This document shows positions 8,563 through 17,943 of a stretch of 64,000 nt of DNA, piece by piece. Below the pieces are notes generated by a model that was not told the origin of the DNA, did not search any database, and saw only the letters and a list, made by a program, of their open reading frames with translations. A program made the translations under genes and the position numbers. Source of the stretch: an uncultured Clostridia bacterium (GTDB lineage Bacteria > Bacillota > Clostridia > Christensenellales > Borkfalkiaceae); NCBI GenBank assembly GCA_934271265.1, contig CAKQRE010000006.1:62001-126000 (forward strand), read 5' to 3'. Position 1 is the first letter of the stretch; every line of letters starts with the position of its first letter.

Positions 8563-10212
8563 TTGAAGAAAAACAACACGGAAGAAACAAATATTGCAAC
8601 AAAACAAAAACAACCGAAAACGGTAAATAAAATCGCAAAACAGGATAAAATATTAAAGGTCGATTCAAAAGCGGAAGAAACGAAGAAAAAGACGACGAAA
8701 AAGGCGGCTGTCAAAGAAAAATCCGTTCCTTGCGGGGCGGAAGAAAAAGTCGCCGCGCCGGAGATCGGGATCTCTTTTCTTCAGTCCGTGCTTTTCGTTG
8801 CGTCCGAAGCAAATCCGTTTGCGGGGACGGGCGGTCTTGCCGACGTGATAGGCTCTCTTCCCAAGGCGCTTGCGGTAAACGGAAATTACGATATCCGCGT
8901 TGCGATCCCGCTGTATGGGGATATCGATCCGTCTTTCCGCGCGAATTTTAAGTTCGAAGGGAACTTCAACGTTCCCGTCGCGTGGAGAAATCAGTACTGC
9001 GGGCTTTTCAGTTATAAATACGAAGGGGTCACTTTCTATTTCATCGACAACGAGTATTATTTCAAGAGAAAAGGACTTTACGGCTTTTTTGACGACGGCG
9101 AACGCTTCGCTTTCTTCTCGAGAGCCGTTCTCGAGATGATGTGTTATCTCGATTATTATCCCGATCTTCTCCATTGCCACGACTGGCAGACCGCGCTTTC
9201 GGTTATTTATCTGAAGACAATATATCGTAACCGTTACGGGTTCGATCATATCCGCGCGCTGTTTACGATCCATAATATAGAATATCAGGGGAAATACGGG
9301 CACGAACTTCTCGAGGAATTGTTCGGTCTTCCGTCTTACTGCGCAAGTATTGTCGATTACGACGGGTGCATCAATCTGATGAAAGGGGCGATCGAGCTTG
9401 CCGAAAGATTTTCCACGGTAAGCAGAACGTATGCGAGCGAGATCAAAAACCCGTTCTTTGCACACGGTCTCGAGTATATGACGTCCCGAAACGAATATAA
9501 ACTTTGCGGTATTCTGAACGGGATCGACGAAACGGTTTATGATCCCGAAACGGATAAAAAACTGTTTGCGAATTATTCCGCGACCGATCTTTCGGGAAAA
9601 AAGATCTGCAAGAGGGAATTACAGAAAATGCTTGCCCTTCCTCAGAAAGAGGAAACGCCGGTGATTGCCGTGATCTCGCGGCTCGTGGCGGCAAAAGGGC
9701 TGGATCTGATCAAGTGCGTGTTCGAAGACCTTCTGAGCGAGGACGTTCAGGTGGTGATCCTCGGAAAAGGGGAAAGCGAATACGAAGATTATTTCCGTTA
9801 CATTGCGGAAAGATACAGCGGTAAATGTCGGGCGATCATAGCATATAACAAAGATCTCGCGAGCAAACTGTATTCCGGCGCGGACATTTTCCTGATGCCG
9901 AGCAAGCAGGAGCCATGCGGGCTTTCGCAGATGATCGCAGCACGTTACGGCACGATTCCCGTCGTGAGAGAAACGGGCGGTCTTGCGGACAGTATCATTC
10001 CTCACAATGCGGGAGACCGTTCGGACGGTATCGGATTTACGTTCAAGAATTACAACGCGCACGAAATGCTTTACGTTTTAAAGGACGCGATCTATTCTTT
10101 CGGAAACAAAGAAGAATGGTCGGCTCTCGTAAAGCGTGCGATGACGGCGGATTTCAGCTGGAAAAAATCTGCGACAAGCTACGAGGAGCTTTATCGTTCG
10201 ATGCTCGGCTGA
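8563..10212 (+). CDS. glgA: Glycogen synthase GlgA with a lysine-rich N-terminal extension
   Basis: Elongates glycogen from ADP-glucose. The GT5 core starts near residue 75 (SVLFVASEANPF) and includes TIHNIEYQGKYG, GILNGIDETVYDP, the C-terminal IPVVRETGGL, and the catalytic region PSKQEPCGLSQ. Two features are odd. First, about 70 residues rich in Lys, Glu and Thr precede the core and resemble a disordered or low-complexity tail. Second, the usual KTGGL loop reads GTGGL, so the lysine that contacts ADP-glucose in E. coli GlgA is replaced; I recall Ala at this place in some Clostridia. The start is TTG at 8563, supported by GGAGGG at 8550-8555; no ATG lies nearby in frame. Third biosynthetic function of the operon. 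Confidence 0.94.
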   Translation: MKKNNTEETNIATKQKQPKTVNKIAKQDKILKVDSKAEETKKKTTKKAAVKEKSVPCGAEEKVAAPEIGISFLQSVLFVASEANPFAGTGGLADVIGSLPKALAVNGNYDIRVAIPLYGDIDPSFRANFKFEGNFNVPVAWRNQYCGLFSYKYEGVTFYFIDNEYYFKRKGLYGFFDDGERFAFFSRAVLEMMCYLDYYPDLLHCHDWQTALSVIYLKTIYRNRYGFDHIRALFTIHNIEYQGKYGHELLEELFGLPSYCASIVDYDGCINLMKGAIELAERFSTVSRTYASEIKNPFFAHGLEYMTSRNEYKLCGILNGIDETVYDPETDKKLFANYSATDLSGKKICKRELQKMLALPQKEETPVIAVISRLVAAKGLDLIKCVFEDLLSEDVQVVILGKGESEYEDYFRYIAERYSGKCRAIIAYNKDLASKLYSGADIFLMPSKQEPCGLSQMIAARYGTIPVVRETGGLADSIIPHNAGDRSDGIGFTFKNYNAHEMLYVLKDAIYSFGNKEEWSALVKRAMTADFSWKKSATSYEELYRSMLG

Positions 10213-10326
10213 AAGCGGCGTGTCGTTCGTTGCGGGAACGGATAAGATCGGGGAAAAGGTGAAGAGCGGGAGACCCGGGAAGGGGTTTTTCCGGAAAACA
10301 CCGAGGAAAGAGGAGAAAAACACGGA

Positions 10327-12762
10327 ATGAATACGGTCGGTAAAATTACCGCAAAAGAAGCAAAAGAGGCGATCGCCGGGAAACTCTCGCGTTATTTCGG
10401 CGTTTCGCTGAAAGAAGCGACGAAAGAGCAGACGTACAAAGCCGTCGTTATGGCGGTGAGAGACATTCTGCTCGAAAAGAGAAACGCCTATCACTACAAA
10501 ACGAAAGCGGCGCGGGGTAAAAGGGTTTATTATCTCTGCATGGAATTTCTGCTCGGCAGATCCCTGAAGAACAACGTTTACAATCTCGGGATCGAAAAAG
10601 CGTTCAACGATGCGTTGAAAGGGAGCAAACTCGCGCTGGACGATCTTTATGAACTGGAACCGGACGCGGGTCTCGGAAACGGCGGACTCGGCAGGCTTGC
10701 CGCTTGCTTTATGGACGCTCTCGCCACGCAGGATTATCCCGCCATGGGATTTTCCATCCGCTACGAATACGGTTTATTCAAACAGAAGATCGTGGACGGC
10801 TGGCAGACGGAACTTCCGGATAACTGGCTGCCCGGCGGAGAGGTCTGGCTTACGCAGCGTTCCGATCTTGCCGTACGGGTGAAGTTTGACGGCAGGATCG
10901 AAGAGGAATGGACGGCGCAGGGCATGAAGGTGCACCACGTGGATTATCGGGAAGTGGAAGCCGTTCCCTACGATATGATGATCTCCGGCAAAGATTCCGA
11001 GGCGGTTTCCGTGCTTAGGCTGTGGGCTTCGAAAAGCGTGCGCAATTTCGATATGAACTCCTTTTCCGAGGGGGATTACGTGCGCTGTATGCAGGAAAAT
11101 AACGACGCCGAACTTATTTCGAAAGTTCTTTATCCTTCTGACAACCATGCGGAAGGGAAGTCGCTTCGTTTAAAACAGCAATATTTCCTCGTTTCGGCGT
11201 CCCTGCAGAACATTATCGACGGGCATATCCGCAGATACGGCGACATTCACACCCTTCCCGATCTTGCCGCGATCCATATCAACGACACGCATCCCGCGCT
11301 CTGCATTCCCGAAATGATGAGACTTCTGATGGACGAACACAGTCTTTCCTGGGACGAAGCCTGGGATATCGTGACGAGAACGGTGGCGTACACAAACCAT
11401 ACCGTTATGAGCGAGGCGCTTGAAAAGTGGCAGGAAGATCTGATCGAAAGACGTCTGCCGAGAATTTACGCGATTATTAAAGAGATCAATCAGCGTTTCT
11501 GCGGACAGATGTGGCAACGCTACCCGGGCGACTGGGATAAGATCGAAAGAATGTCGATCCTTTCGCACGGGCAGGTAAGAATGGCAAATCTTTCCGTGAT
11601 CGCCTCTCACAAAGTAAACGGCGTATCCGCGCTTCACAGCGAGATCATCAAAAACAGCATATTCAAAGATTTTAACGACGTTTATCCCGAAAAGTTTACC
11701 AACGTTACGAACGGTATCGCATACAGAAGATGGCTTTGTCAGTCGAATAAAGAACTTTCGTCTCTGCTTTTCGATTGCATCGGGGAAGGCTTCGTAAAGG
11801 ACGCCTCAGAACTGGCGAAGTTCAAGGCCTTCGAAAACGACGAAACGGTGTTGAAACGGCTTGCCGAAGTCAAAAAAATAAAAAAAGAACAGCTTGCGGA
11901 ATACGCATTCAGAAAACAGGGAGTTAAGATCGACCCGGACAGTTTATTCGACGTTCAGGCAAAGAGACTGCACGAGTATAAGCGGCAGCTTCTGAACGCG
12001 ATGTATATCATTCATCTCTACAACGAACTGAAAGAAAACCCCGATCTCCCCGTTCAGCCGAAAACCTTTATTTTCGGAGCGAAGGCGGCACCCGGGTATT
12101 ATATGGCAAAACAGATCATCAAGTTGCTTTGTTTCCTTTCGGAAGATATCCGGAAAAATCCCGACCGTCGCATCCGCGAAAAACTGAACGTGGTATATCT
12201 TGAGGATTACTGCGTTACCATGGCGGAAACGCTCATGCCGGCGACCGAAATTTCCGAGCAGATATCCACGGCGGGCAAAGAGGCGAGCGGCACGGGGAAC
12301 ATGAAGTTCATGATCAACGGCGCGCTTACGATCGGTACGCTCGACGGGGCGAACGTGGAAATGAAAGAACAGGTCGGAGAAGACAATATCTTCATTTTCG
12401 GCATGAACGCCAAAGAGGTGGAGGATCTCTGGAAGCACGGATACAACGCGACGGTATATTATAACGAAAACGTGCAGATAAGAAAGATCGCGGCGGCGCT
12501 GAAACAAGGGTTCAACGGCGAGAGTTTCGAAAACATTGCGAACTATCTCCTTACCGGTTCTCCCGTTGCCGATCCGTATATGTGCCTTGCCGATTTCAGC
12601 GATTATCTCGCCGTGCATAAAAAAGCGGACGAAATCTATGCCGACCCGATGCGCTGGAACAGAATGTCTCTTCATAACATCGCAGGGGCGGGGATCTTCT
12701 CCGCCGATCGCAGCATCCGCGAATATGCCGACAATATCTGGCATCTGAAACAGATCCGCTGA
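10327..12762 (+). CDS. glgP: Glycogen/maltodextrin phosphorylase
   Basis: Releases glucose 1-phosphate from glycogen ends by phosphorolysis. The 811-residue protein has the GT35 features LGNGGLGRLAACFMD, NDTHPAL, VTNGI, KRLHEYKRQLLN and the pyridoxal-phosphate site EASGTGNMKF with its Schiff-base lysine. ATG at 10327 is preceded by AGAGGAG near 10310. It is separated from glgA by 114 bases without an obvious terminator, so it is probably in the same operon. Product and substrate link it to GlgC (glucose 1-phosphate) on the synthesis side. Confidence 0.96.
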   Translation: MNTVGKITAKEAKEAIAGKLSRYFGVSLKEATKEQTYKAVVMAVRDILLEKRNAYHYKTKAARGKRVYYLCMEFLLGRSLKNNVYNLGIEKAFNDALKGSKLALDDLYELEPDAGLGNGGLGRLAACFMDALATQDYPAMGFSIRYEYGLFKQKIVDGWQTELPDNWLPGGEVWLTQRSDLAVRVKFDGRIEEEWTAQGMKVHHVDYREVEAVPYDMMISGKDSEAVSVLRLWASKSVRNFDMNSFSEGDYVRCMQENNDAELISKVLYPSDNHAEGKSLRLKQQYFLVSASLQNIIDGHIRRYGDIHTLPDLAAIHINDTHPALCIPEMMRLLMDEHSLSWDEAWDIVTRTVAYTNHTVMSEALEKWQEDLIERRLPRIYAIIKEINQRFCGQMWQRYPGDWDKIERMSILSHGQVRMANLSVIASHKVNGVSALHSEIIKNSIFKDFNDVYPEKFTNVTNGIAYRRWLCQSNKELSSLLFDCIGEGFVKDASELAKFKAFENDETVLKRLAEVKKIKKEQLAEYAFRKQGVKIDPDSLFDVQAKRLHEYKRQLLNAMYIIHLYNELKENPDLPVQPKTFIFGAKAAPGYYMAKQIIKLLCFLSEDIRKNPDRRIREKLNVVYLEDYCVTMAETLMPATEISEQISTAGKEASGTGNMKFMINGALTIGTLDGANVEMKEQVGEDNIFIFGMNAKEVEDLWKHGYNATVYYNENVQIRKIAAALKQGFNGESFENIANYLLTGSPVADPYMCLADFSDYLAVHKKADEIYADPMRWNRMSLHNIAGAGIFSADRSIREYADNIWHLKQIR

Positions 12763-12770
12763 AGGAGATT

Positions 12771-14597
12771 ATGAACGTATATTACGACCCGACCGACCCT
12801 TTTTGCAAAAGCGAAATCGGTGCGGTAACGGAAAACAAGCCCGTAAGGCTTACGATCAGGATCGAAGGCGCCACCGATTGTAAACTCTCCTTAAGGTGGG
12901 ACGAAACGGGGGAAGGCAGGATGATCCCCGCAGATCGCCGCGGCGATCTGTTTACCGTAACGTTACCCGTTCTTCCCGTCGGTCTGTATTTCTATTCCTT
13001 TCTGTCCGACGTAGGCAGGATCGGCGCGGGTGAGGGCTTGTTTGCCGAAATTTCGGACAGCCCTGCGGAGTACCAGCTTCTTGTGACGAAAGAGGGCTAT
13101 GATACGCCTTCCTCGTTCCGGGGCGGCGTGATGTATCAGATCTTTTCCGATCGGTTTTGCCGGGCGGAAGGGTTCGGAGATCCCGCGGGGAAACGCCTGA
13201 GAGAAGACTGGGGCGGAATGCCGGAATATCTGCCGGACGAAAACGGGGAAATTACCAATTCCGACTTTTTCGGAGGCAATTTCAAGGGGATCGAGCGGAA
13301 ACTTTCCTATCTTCGCTCGCTCGGCGTTACGCACGTGTATTTAAACCCGGTAAGCGAGGCGAGGAGCAATCACCGTTACGATACGGGAGATTATCTGAAA
13401 CCGGACGCTCTTCTCGGAACGGAGGACGAGCTGCGCGATCTTCTTCTTTCCGCAAGGGAAGAGGGAATCTCTTTTGTGTTCGACGGGGTTTATAACCACA
13501 CGGGAGACGACAGCCTCTACTTCAACAAATACGGGCGTTATCCGTCCGTAGGGGCGTATCAGTCCAAGGATTCTCCCTACTATTTCTGGTATAATTTTAC
13601 CGGATATCCGGATAAATACGAGAGTTGGTGGGGGATAGAAACCCTGCCTTCGATCGACAAGCGGTGTGTCGGATTTCAAAAGTTTATCGCCGGAAAAAAC
13701 GGCGTGATCGAAAAATATCTTTCGCTCGGCTTCCGCGGCGTCCGTCTCGACGTGGCTGACGAACTCGAAGATACCTTTTTACGGGAGATCCGAAGAAAGA
13801 CGAAGGAGACGGACGAAGAAAACGTGGTGATAGGCGAGGTGTGGGAAGACGCCACGAACAAGATCGCCTACGGCGCGCGACGGAAGTATTTTCAGGGGGA
13901 CGAGCTCGATTCCGTAATGAACTATCCCTTAAAAAACGCGATCGTCGATTACGTGATCTCCGGCAGGGCGAAAGGCTTATACGAGTTGATCCGTACGCAG
14001 ATCGATCATTATCCCGCCTGCGCTTTACATTCTTTGATGAATATTCTCGGCACGCACGATACGCCGAGGATCCTCACCGTTTTCGGAAAGTACGGAAAAC
14101 TTGCGGAAACGAGAGAAGAAATGGCGACGGAATCTTTATCTGCCGAAGAGTATGCCCGAGCGAAAAAAATGCTCTTCTGCGCGGCTTTGCTTCAGTTTAC
14201 GTTGTACGGCGTGCCGTGCGTGTATTACGGAGACGAAGCCGGGCTTACGGGAAATAAAGATCCGTTTAACCGCAAGTGTTATCCGTGGGGAGAAGAAGAC
14301 AAAGAGATCCTTTCGTTTTATCGGTTCCTCGGAAAACTGAGAAGAGAACGTTCCTGTTTTCGGGACGGAGCGGTGTGCGGGCTCAGGTGCGAAAGGGGTG
14401 TGATCGTCTTTACGAGGCGAAATCGTTCTTCCTGCGTGACGGTTGCCGTAAACTGCGGAACGGAACGCGCGATCTTAAATGTAAATAAGGAAACGCACGA
14501 GATTATACGCGGCATAAAACTTAGTAAAATCACTTTAAACACCTACGATTTTTCAGTTTTTTCCGAAGAGAGGATAAAAGATGGAAACGGGATTTGA
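12771..14597 (+). CDS. GH13 alpha-glucan hydrolase (neopullulanase/amylase type)
   Basis: A 608-residue GH13 protein with an N-terminal beta-sandwich domain (about residues 1-110) and a catalytic barrel. YQIFSDRFCRAEG, VFDGVYNHTGDD, GVRLDVADEL (nucleophile Asp), VVIGEVWED (acid/base Glu) and LGTHDTPR (third Asp) are seen. It has no signal peptide, so it acts in the cytoplasm, most likely on the branched limit dextrins left by phosphorylase, a debranching role that would replace glgX. Exact specificity (neopullulanase, cyclomaltodextrinase or amylase) cannot be told. AAGGAG precedes the ATG, 8 bases after glgP. The gene's 3' end overlaps the next gene by 17 bases. Confidence 0.88.
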   Translation: MNVYYDPTDPFCKSEIGAVTENKPVRLTIRIEGATDCKLSLRWDETGEGRMIPADRRGDLFTVTLPVLPVGLYFYSFLSDVGRIGAGEGLFAEISDSPAEYQLLVTKEGYDTPSSFRGGVMYQIFSDRFCRAEGFGDPAGKRLREDWGGMPEYLPDENGEITNSDFFGGNFKGIERKLSYLRSLGVTHVYLNPVSEARSNHRYDTGDYLKPDALLGTEDELRDLLLSAREEGISFVFDGVYNHTGDDSLYFNKYGRYPSVGAYQSKDSPYYFWYNFTGYPDKYESWWGIETLPSIDKRCVGFQKFIAGKNGVIEKYLSLGFRGVRLDVADELEDTFLREIRRKTKETDEENVVIGEVWEDATNKIAYGARRKYFQGDELDSVMNYPLKNAIVDYVISGRAKGLYELIRTQIDHYPACALHSLMNILGTHDTPRILTVFGKYGKLAETREEMATESLSAEEYARAKKMLFCAALLQFTLYGVPCVYYGDEAGLTGNKDPFNRKCYPWGEEDKEILSFYRFLGKLRRERSCFRDGAVCGLRCERGVIVFTRRNRSSCVTVAVNCGTERAILNVNKETHEIIRGIKLSKITLNTYDFSVFSEERIKDGNGI

Positions 14598-15054
14598 TCC
14601 GATTTACGACGAGAACTCGGTCGTGCTGATCCTCGGTAGTTTTCCGAGCGTGATCTCAAGGAAGGTCGGCTTTTATTACGGAAACAGGAGAAATCGTTTC
14701 TGGCATCTTCTTCCCGAACTTTACGGGGAGACGATCGGTGACGACACGGAAAGCAAGATCGCTTTTCTTCACAGAAACCATATCGCGCTGTGGGATATCG
14801 TTAAAAAATGCGAGATCGAGGGATCGAGCGACGGGTCGATACGGAACGCGGTATCGGTCGACCTGACGGAGATCCTTCGCAAAACGAAGGTGAAAACGAT
14901 CGTGTGCAACGGACAGAAAAGCTATTCCGTTTTGTGTTCGGAATACAAAGATCTTCCGCAGAAGATCGTATGTCTTCCTTCCACAAGTCCGGCGAACGTG
15001 AGTTTCCGGAAAGAACGCTGGGCGGAAGTTTTCCGCGGGATCGCAAACACATAA
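14581..15054 (+). CDS. DNA-deoxyinosine glycosylase, uracil-DNA glycosylase superfamily
   Basis: A 157-residue protein resembling the hypoxanthine/deoxyinosine DNA glycosylases of the UDG superfamily, which excise deaminated adenine from DNA. VLILGSFPSV forms the family's first motif, followed by GFYYGNRRNRFW. The late motif LPSTSPAN sits in the position of the DNA-intercalating loop. The ATG lies inside the end of the GH13 gene (17-base overlap, AGAGAGG upstream), so translation is coupled to the glycogen operon although the function is unrelated. Confidence in the superfamily is good; substrate preference is inferred. Confidence 0.75.
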   Translation: METGFDPIYDENSVVLILGSFPSVISRKVGFYYGNRRNRFWHLLPELYGETIGDDTESKIAFLHRNHIALWDIVKKCEIEGSSDGSIRNAVSVDLTEILRKTKVKTIVCNGQKSYSVLCSEYKDLPQKIVCLPSTSPANVSFRKERWAEVFRGIANT

Positions 15055-15145
15055 AAACGCAAAAAAATCAATATAAAATAAAGAAATTTAGAAATTATTT
15101 CAAGCACCCGCGCGGGGGATCCCGGCTGCGGGAAAAGGTATCGCA

Positions 15146-17317
15146 ATGGACATTCTGAAACAAATTACCGAAGAATTCAAACTGAAAGACGAACACGCGA
15201 AAAACATCGTTTCCCTTCTCGACGAGGGAAATACCATTCCCTTCATCGCCCGTTACCGCAAGGAAATGACGGGTCACATCGACGATCAGGTTTTAAGAGA
15301 ACTTGCCGACAGGCTGACCTATCTCAGGAATATCGAAAAGAGAAAAGCCGAGGTTACGGCTTCGATCGCCGAACAGGGAAAGATGACGGACGATATTGCG
15401 TCCGCGCTCGAGAAGGCGGAAACGCTGACGGAAGTAGAAGATATCTACAGACCGTATAAGCAGAAAAAAAAGACGAGAGCGACGATCGCGATCGCGAAGG
15501 GGCTCGAACCGCTTGCCGATATTCTCTTTGCGCAGAACGTGAAAGAGGGTACGGCGGAAGACCTTGCAAAACCGTTCGTAAACGAAGAACTCGGCGTGAA
15601 GTCGGAAAAGGAAGCTCTTGCGGGAGCGCAGGATATCCTTGCGGAACGCCTTTCCGACGACGCCGAACTTCGTAAAAAACTTCGCCGCATTTATTTGAAA
15701 AACGGGGAGATCTCCTCGAAACTGCAAAAGGCGGAAGAGGACGGCGCGAAGACCTACGAAATGTATGCCGAATATTCCGAACCCGTCTCGGAGATCAAAT
15801 CTCACCGCGTGCTCGCGCTGAACCGCGGCGAGGACGAAGGGTATCTGAAAGTGAAGGTCACGATCGACGACGATTTCGCCGTTCGCGTATGCGAAGTCGG
15901 TTTCGTGAAAGAGGGCAGCGTTACCACGGCTTGCGTGAAAGCCGCCGCGGCGGACGGGTATAAACGTCTGATCCAGCCTTCCATCGAACGCGAAATCAGA
16001 AATTACCTCACGGAAAACGCGCAGGAACAAGCGATCAAAATGTTCGACGTGAATCTGCGCCCTCTTCTGATGCAGCCGCCCGTGAAAGATAAGGTGACCA
16101 TGGGGTTTGACCCCGCATACCGCACGGGATGTAAAATCGCCGTGGTGGACGGTACGGGCAAGGTGCTCGATACCACCGTCGTTTATCCCACGCCGCCGCA
16201 GAACAAAAAAGAAGAGGCGAAGAAAACGCTGGAAAAACTCATCGATAAGTATAAAGTGGACGTCATTTCGATCGGTAACGGCACGGCTTCGAAAGAGTCT
16301 GAGATCTTCGTGTCCGACATGGTGAAAGATTACGGCGGAAAAGTCACCTATGCCGTCGTGAGCGAGGCGGGCGCGTCGGTGTATTCCGGCTCTCCGCTTG
16401 CGGCAAAAGAATTTCCGCAGTACGATTTGACCCTTCGTTCCGCGATCTCCATCGCAAGGCGTTTGCAGGATCCTCTGGCGGAACTGATCAAGATCGATCC
16501 GAAAGCCATCGGCGTAGGTCAGTATCAGCACGATATGCCCGCCGCTCGTCTCGACGCCGTGCTCGACGGCGTTCTGGAAGATTGCGTAAACTCCGTCGGC
16601 GTGGATCTGAACACGGCAAGCCCGTCCCTTCTCTCTCACGTGGCGGGATTGAACGGCGCGATCGCGAGCAACGTGATCGCTTACCGTGAAGAGAACGGAA
16701 AATTCACCCAGAGAAAACAGCTTCTGAAAGTTCCCAAGCTCGGAGCGAAGGCTTACGAGCAGTGCGCAGGCTTTTTAAGGATCCGCGACGGAAAGAATAT
16801 TCTCGATAACACCGCCGTTCACCCGGAATCGTACGAGGCGACCGAAAAACTTCTCGCCCTGTTCGGTTATACGGATGACGACGTGAAGAACAGAAATCTG
16901 AAAGATCTGCCCGAGAAGATCAAAAAATACGGCGAAAAGAAAGCTGCCGACGAGTGCGGGCTCGGCGTTCCCACGATGAACGATATCGTGACCGAACTTC
17001 TGAAACCGGGCAGAGACGTGCGCGACAGTCTGCCGAAGCCGGAACTTCGCTCGGATATCATGGACATCAATGACCTGAAAGTCGGCATGGAACTGACGGG
17101 AACGGTCAGAAACGTGATCGATTTCGGCGCGTTTATCGATATCGGCGTTCATCAGGACGGACTGGTCCATATTTCCGAAATTTCGGACGGTTACGTAAAA
17201 CACCCGTCCGACGTTCTGAAAGTCGGGCAGGTGGTAAAGGTGAGGGTGCTTTCCGTGGAACCGAAAAAGAACAGGATCGGACTTACCATGCGCAAAAATC
17301 CCGGAAAACAGGGTTGA
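15146..17317 (+). CDS. tex: Tex family RNA-binding transcription accessory protein
   Basis: A 723-residue cytoplasmic Tex protein, related to eukaryotic Spt6, that binds nucleic acids. Domains in order: N-terminal helical region with TIPFIARYRKEMTGHIDDQVLREL, a YqgF-like RNase H fold (MGFDPAYRTGCKIAVVD, ISIGNGTASKE), a helix-hairpin-helix region (VDLNTASPSLLSHVAGL) and a C-terminal S1 domain (GMELTGTVRNVIDFGAFIDIG). Length and order match the family. The ATG at 15146 has a modest AAAAGG site. The 91 bases upstream contain an A-rich stretch but no clear promoter. Confidence 0.95.
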   Translation: MDILKQITEEFKLKDEHAKNIVSLLDEGNTIPFIARYRKEMTGHIDDQVLRELADRLTYLRNIEKRKAEVTASIAEQGKMTDDIASALEKAETLTEVEDIYRPYKQKKKTRATIAIAKGLEPLADILFAQNVKEGTAEDLAKPFVNEELGVKSEKEALAGAQDILAERLSDDAELRKKLRRIYLKNGEISSKLQKAEEDGAKTYEMYAEYSEPVSEIKSHRVLALNRGEDEGYLKVKVTIDDDFAVRVCEVGFVKEGSVTTACVKAAAADGYKRLIQPSIEREIRNYLTENAQEQAIKMFDVNLRPLLMQPPVKDKVTMGFDPAYRTGCKIAVVDGTGKVLDTTVVYPTPPQNKKEEAKKTLEKLIDKYKVDVISIGNGTASKESEIFVSDMVKDYGGKVTYAVVSEAGASVYSGSPLAAKEFPQYDLTLRSAISIARRLQDPLAELIKIDPKAIGVGQYQHDMPAARLDAVLDGVLEDCVNSVGVDLNTASPSLLSHVAGLNGAIASNVIAYREENGKFTQRKQLLKVPKLGAKAYEQCAGFLRIRDGKNILDNTAVHPESYEATEKLLALFGYTDDDVKNRNLKDLPEKIKKYGEKKAADECGLGVPTMNDIVTELLKPGRDVRDSLPKPELRSDIMDINDLKVGMELTGTVRNVIDFGAFIDIGVHQDGLVHISEISDGYVKHPSDVLKVGQVVKVRVLSVEPKKNRIGLTMRKNPGKQG

Positions 17318-17432
17318 CGGAAAATCTTTTTCTTGGATGGAAACACGAGGCGAAAACGCCCGATTCCTTTATCGCACGTCAAAGCCCGCGTCCTTCGGGA
17401 ATTGTTCAAAAACGAAAAGACGGGAAAAATCA

Positions 17433-17461
17433 TTGACAAATCGTTTTCCGTTTGCTACAAT
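17433..17461 (+). promoter_or_regulatory. Promoter of acpP
   Basis: TTGACA (17433-17438), a 17-base spacer and TACAAT (17456-17461) make a near-consensus sigma-A promoter. The predicted start near 17468 gives a 19-base leader with GGAGG before the acpP ATG. Confidence 0.85.
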
Positions 17462-17486
17462 ATAGAAAAACCTTTTGGAGGAACTT

Positions 17487-17714
17487 ATGGAAGTCTACGA
17501 TAAAGTTGTGGCTCTTCTGAGCGAACAACTCGGTATCGATAAAAGCCGCATTACTCCCGATAGCGATATCGTAAAGGATCTCGGCGCCGATTCTCTCGAC
17601 GTGGTGCAGATGCTTATGTCTATGGAAGAAGAATACGGGATCACCGTTTCGGAAGACGATGCCGCGAACCTGAAAACCGTTCGCGATATCGTGAATATTC
17701 TCGAAAAGAAATAA
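17487..17714 (+). CDS. acpP: Acyl carrier protein
   Basis: A 75-residue acidic acyl carrier protein that carries acyl chains on phosphopantetheine. The attachment site is the serine of LGADSLDVV near residue 36, followed by the helix-III region MEEEYGITVSEDDAANLKT. A TTG lies upstream in frame at 17475, but the ATG at 17487 with GGAGG at 17477-17481 gives the usual ACP N-terminus. It has its own strong promoter and terminator, so it is a single-gene unit. No fab genes are adjacent; it could serve fatty acid synthesis or a specialised pathway, but the sequence looks like the housekeeping form. Confidence 0.93.
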   Translation: MEVYDKVVALLSEQLGIDKSRITPDSDIVKDLGADSLDVVQMLMSMEEEYGITVSEDDAANLKTVRDIVNILEKK

Positions 17715-17731
17715 TTTCGATCGATTCGCAG

Positions 17732-17758
17732 ACGCGGGCAGAAATTGCCCGCGTTTTT
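17732..17758 (+). terminator. Terminator after acpP
   Basis: A 9-base perfect stem (17732-17740 with 17746-17754), GC-rich, with a 5-base loop and followed by TTTTT. A clear intrinsic terminator 18 bases after the acpP stop. Confidence 0.9.
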
Positions 17759-17871
17759 GTGTGCCGTAAACATCGGCGCGGCGAAGGCGTTTCCTCTTTT
17801 CCCGAAATACCCGAAAACGAAAGAAACCCCTTTATTTCGCAATTTTTTCGCACGAGCCGACCCTTCATAGA

Positions 17872-17900
17872 TTGACTTATACGCCCGCAAATGGTATAAT
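17872..17900 (+). promoter_or_regulatory. Promoter of ftsK/spoIIIE
   Basis: TTGACT (17872-17877), a 17-base spacer and TATAAT (17895-17900). It lies inside the upstream in-frame extension of the translocase gene, which argues that translation starts at 17944 and not earlier. Confidence 0.85.
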
Positions 17901-17943
17901 AATGTTAAATGAAATCGAACGATACGGGGAAGGAGGGACTCGC

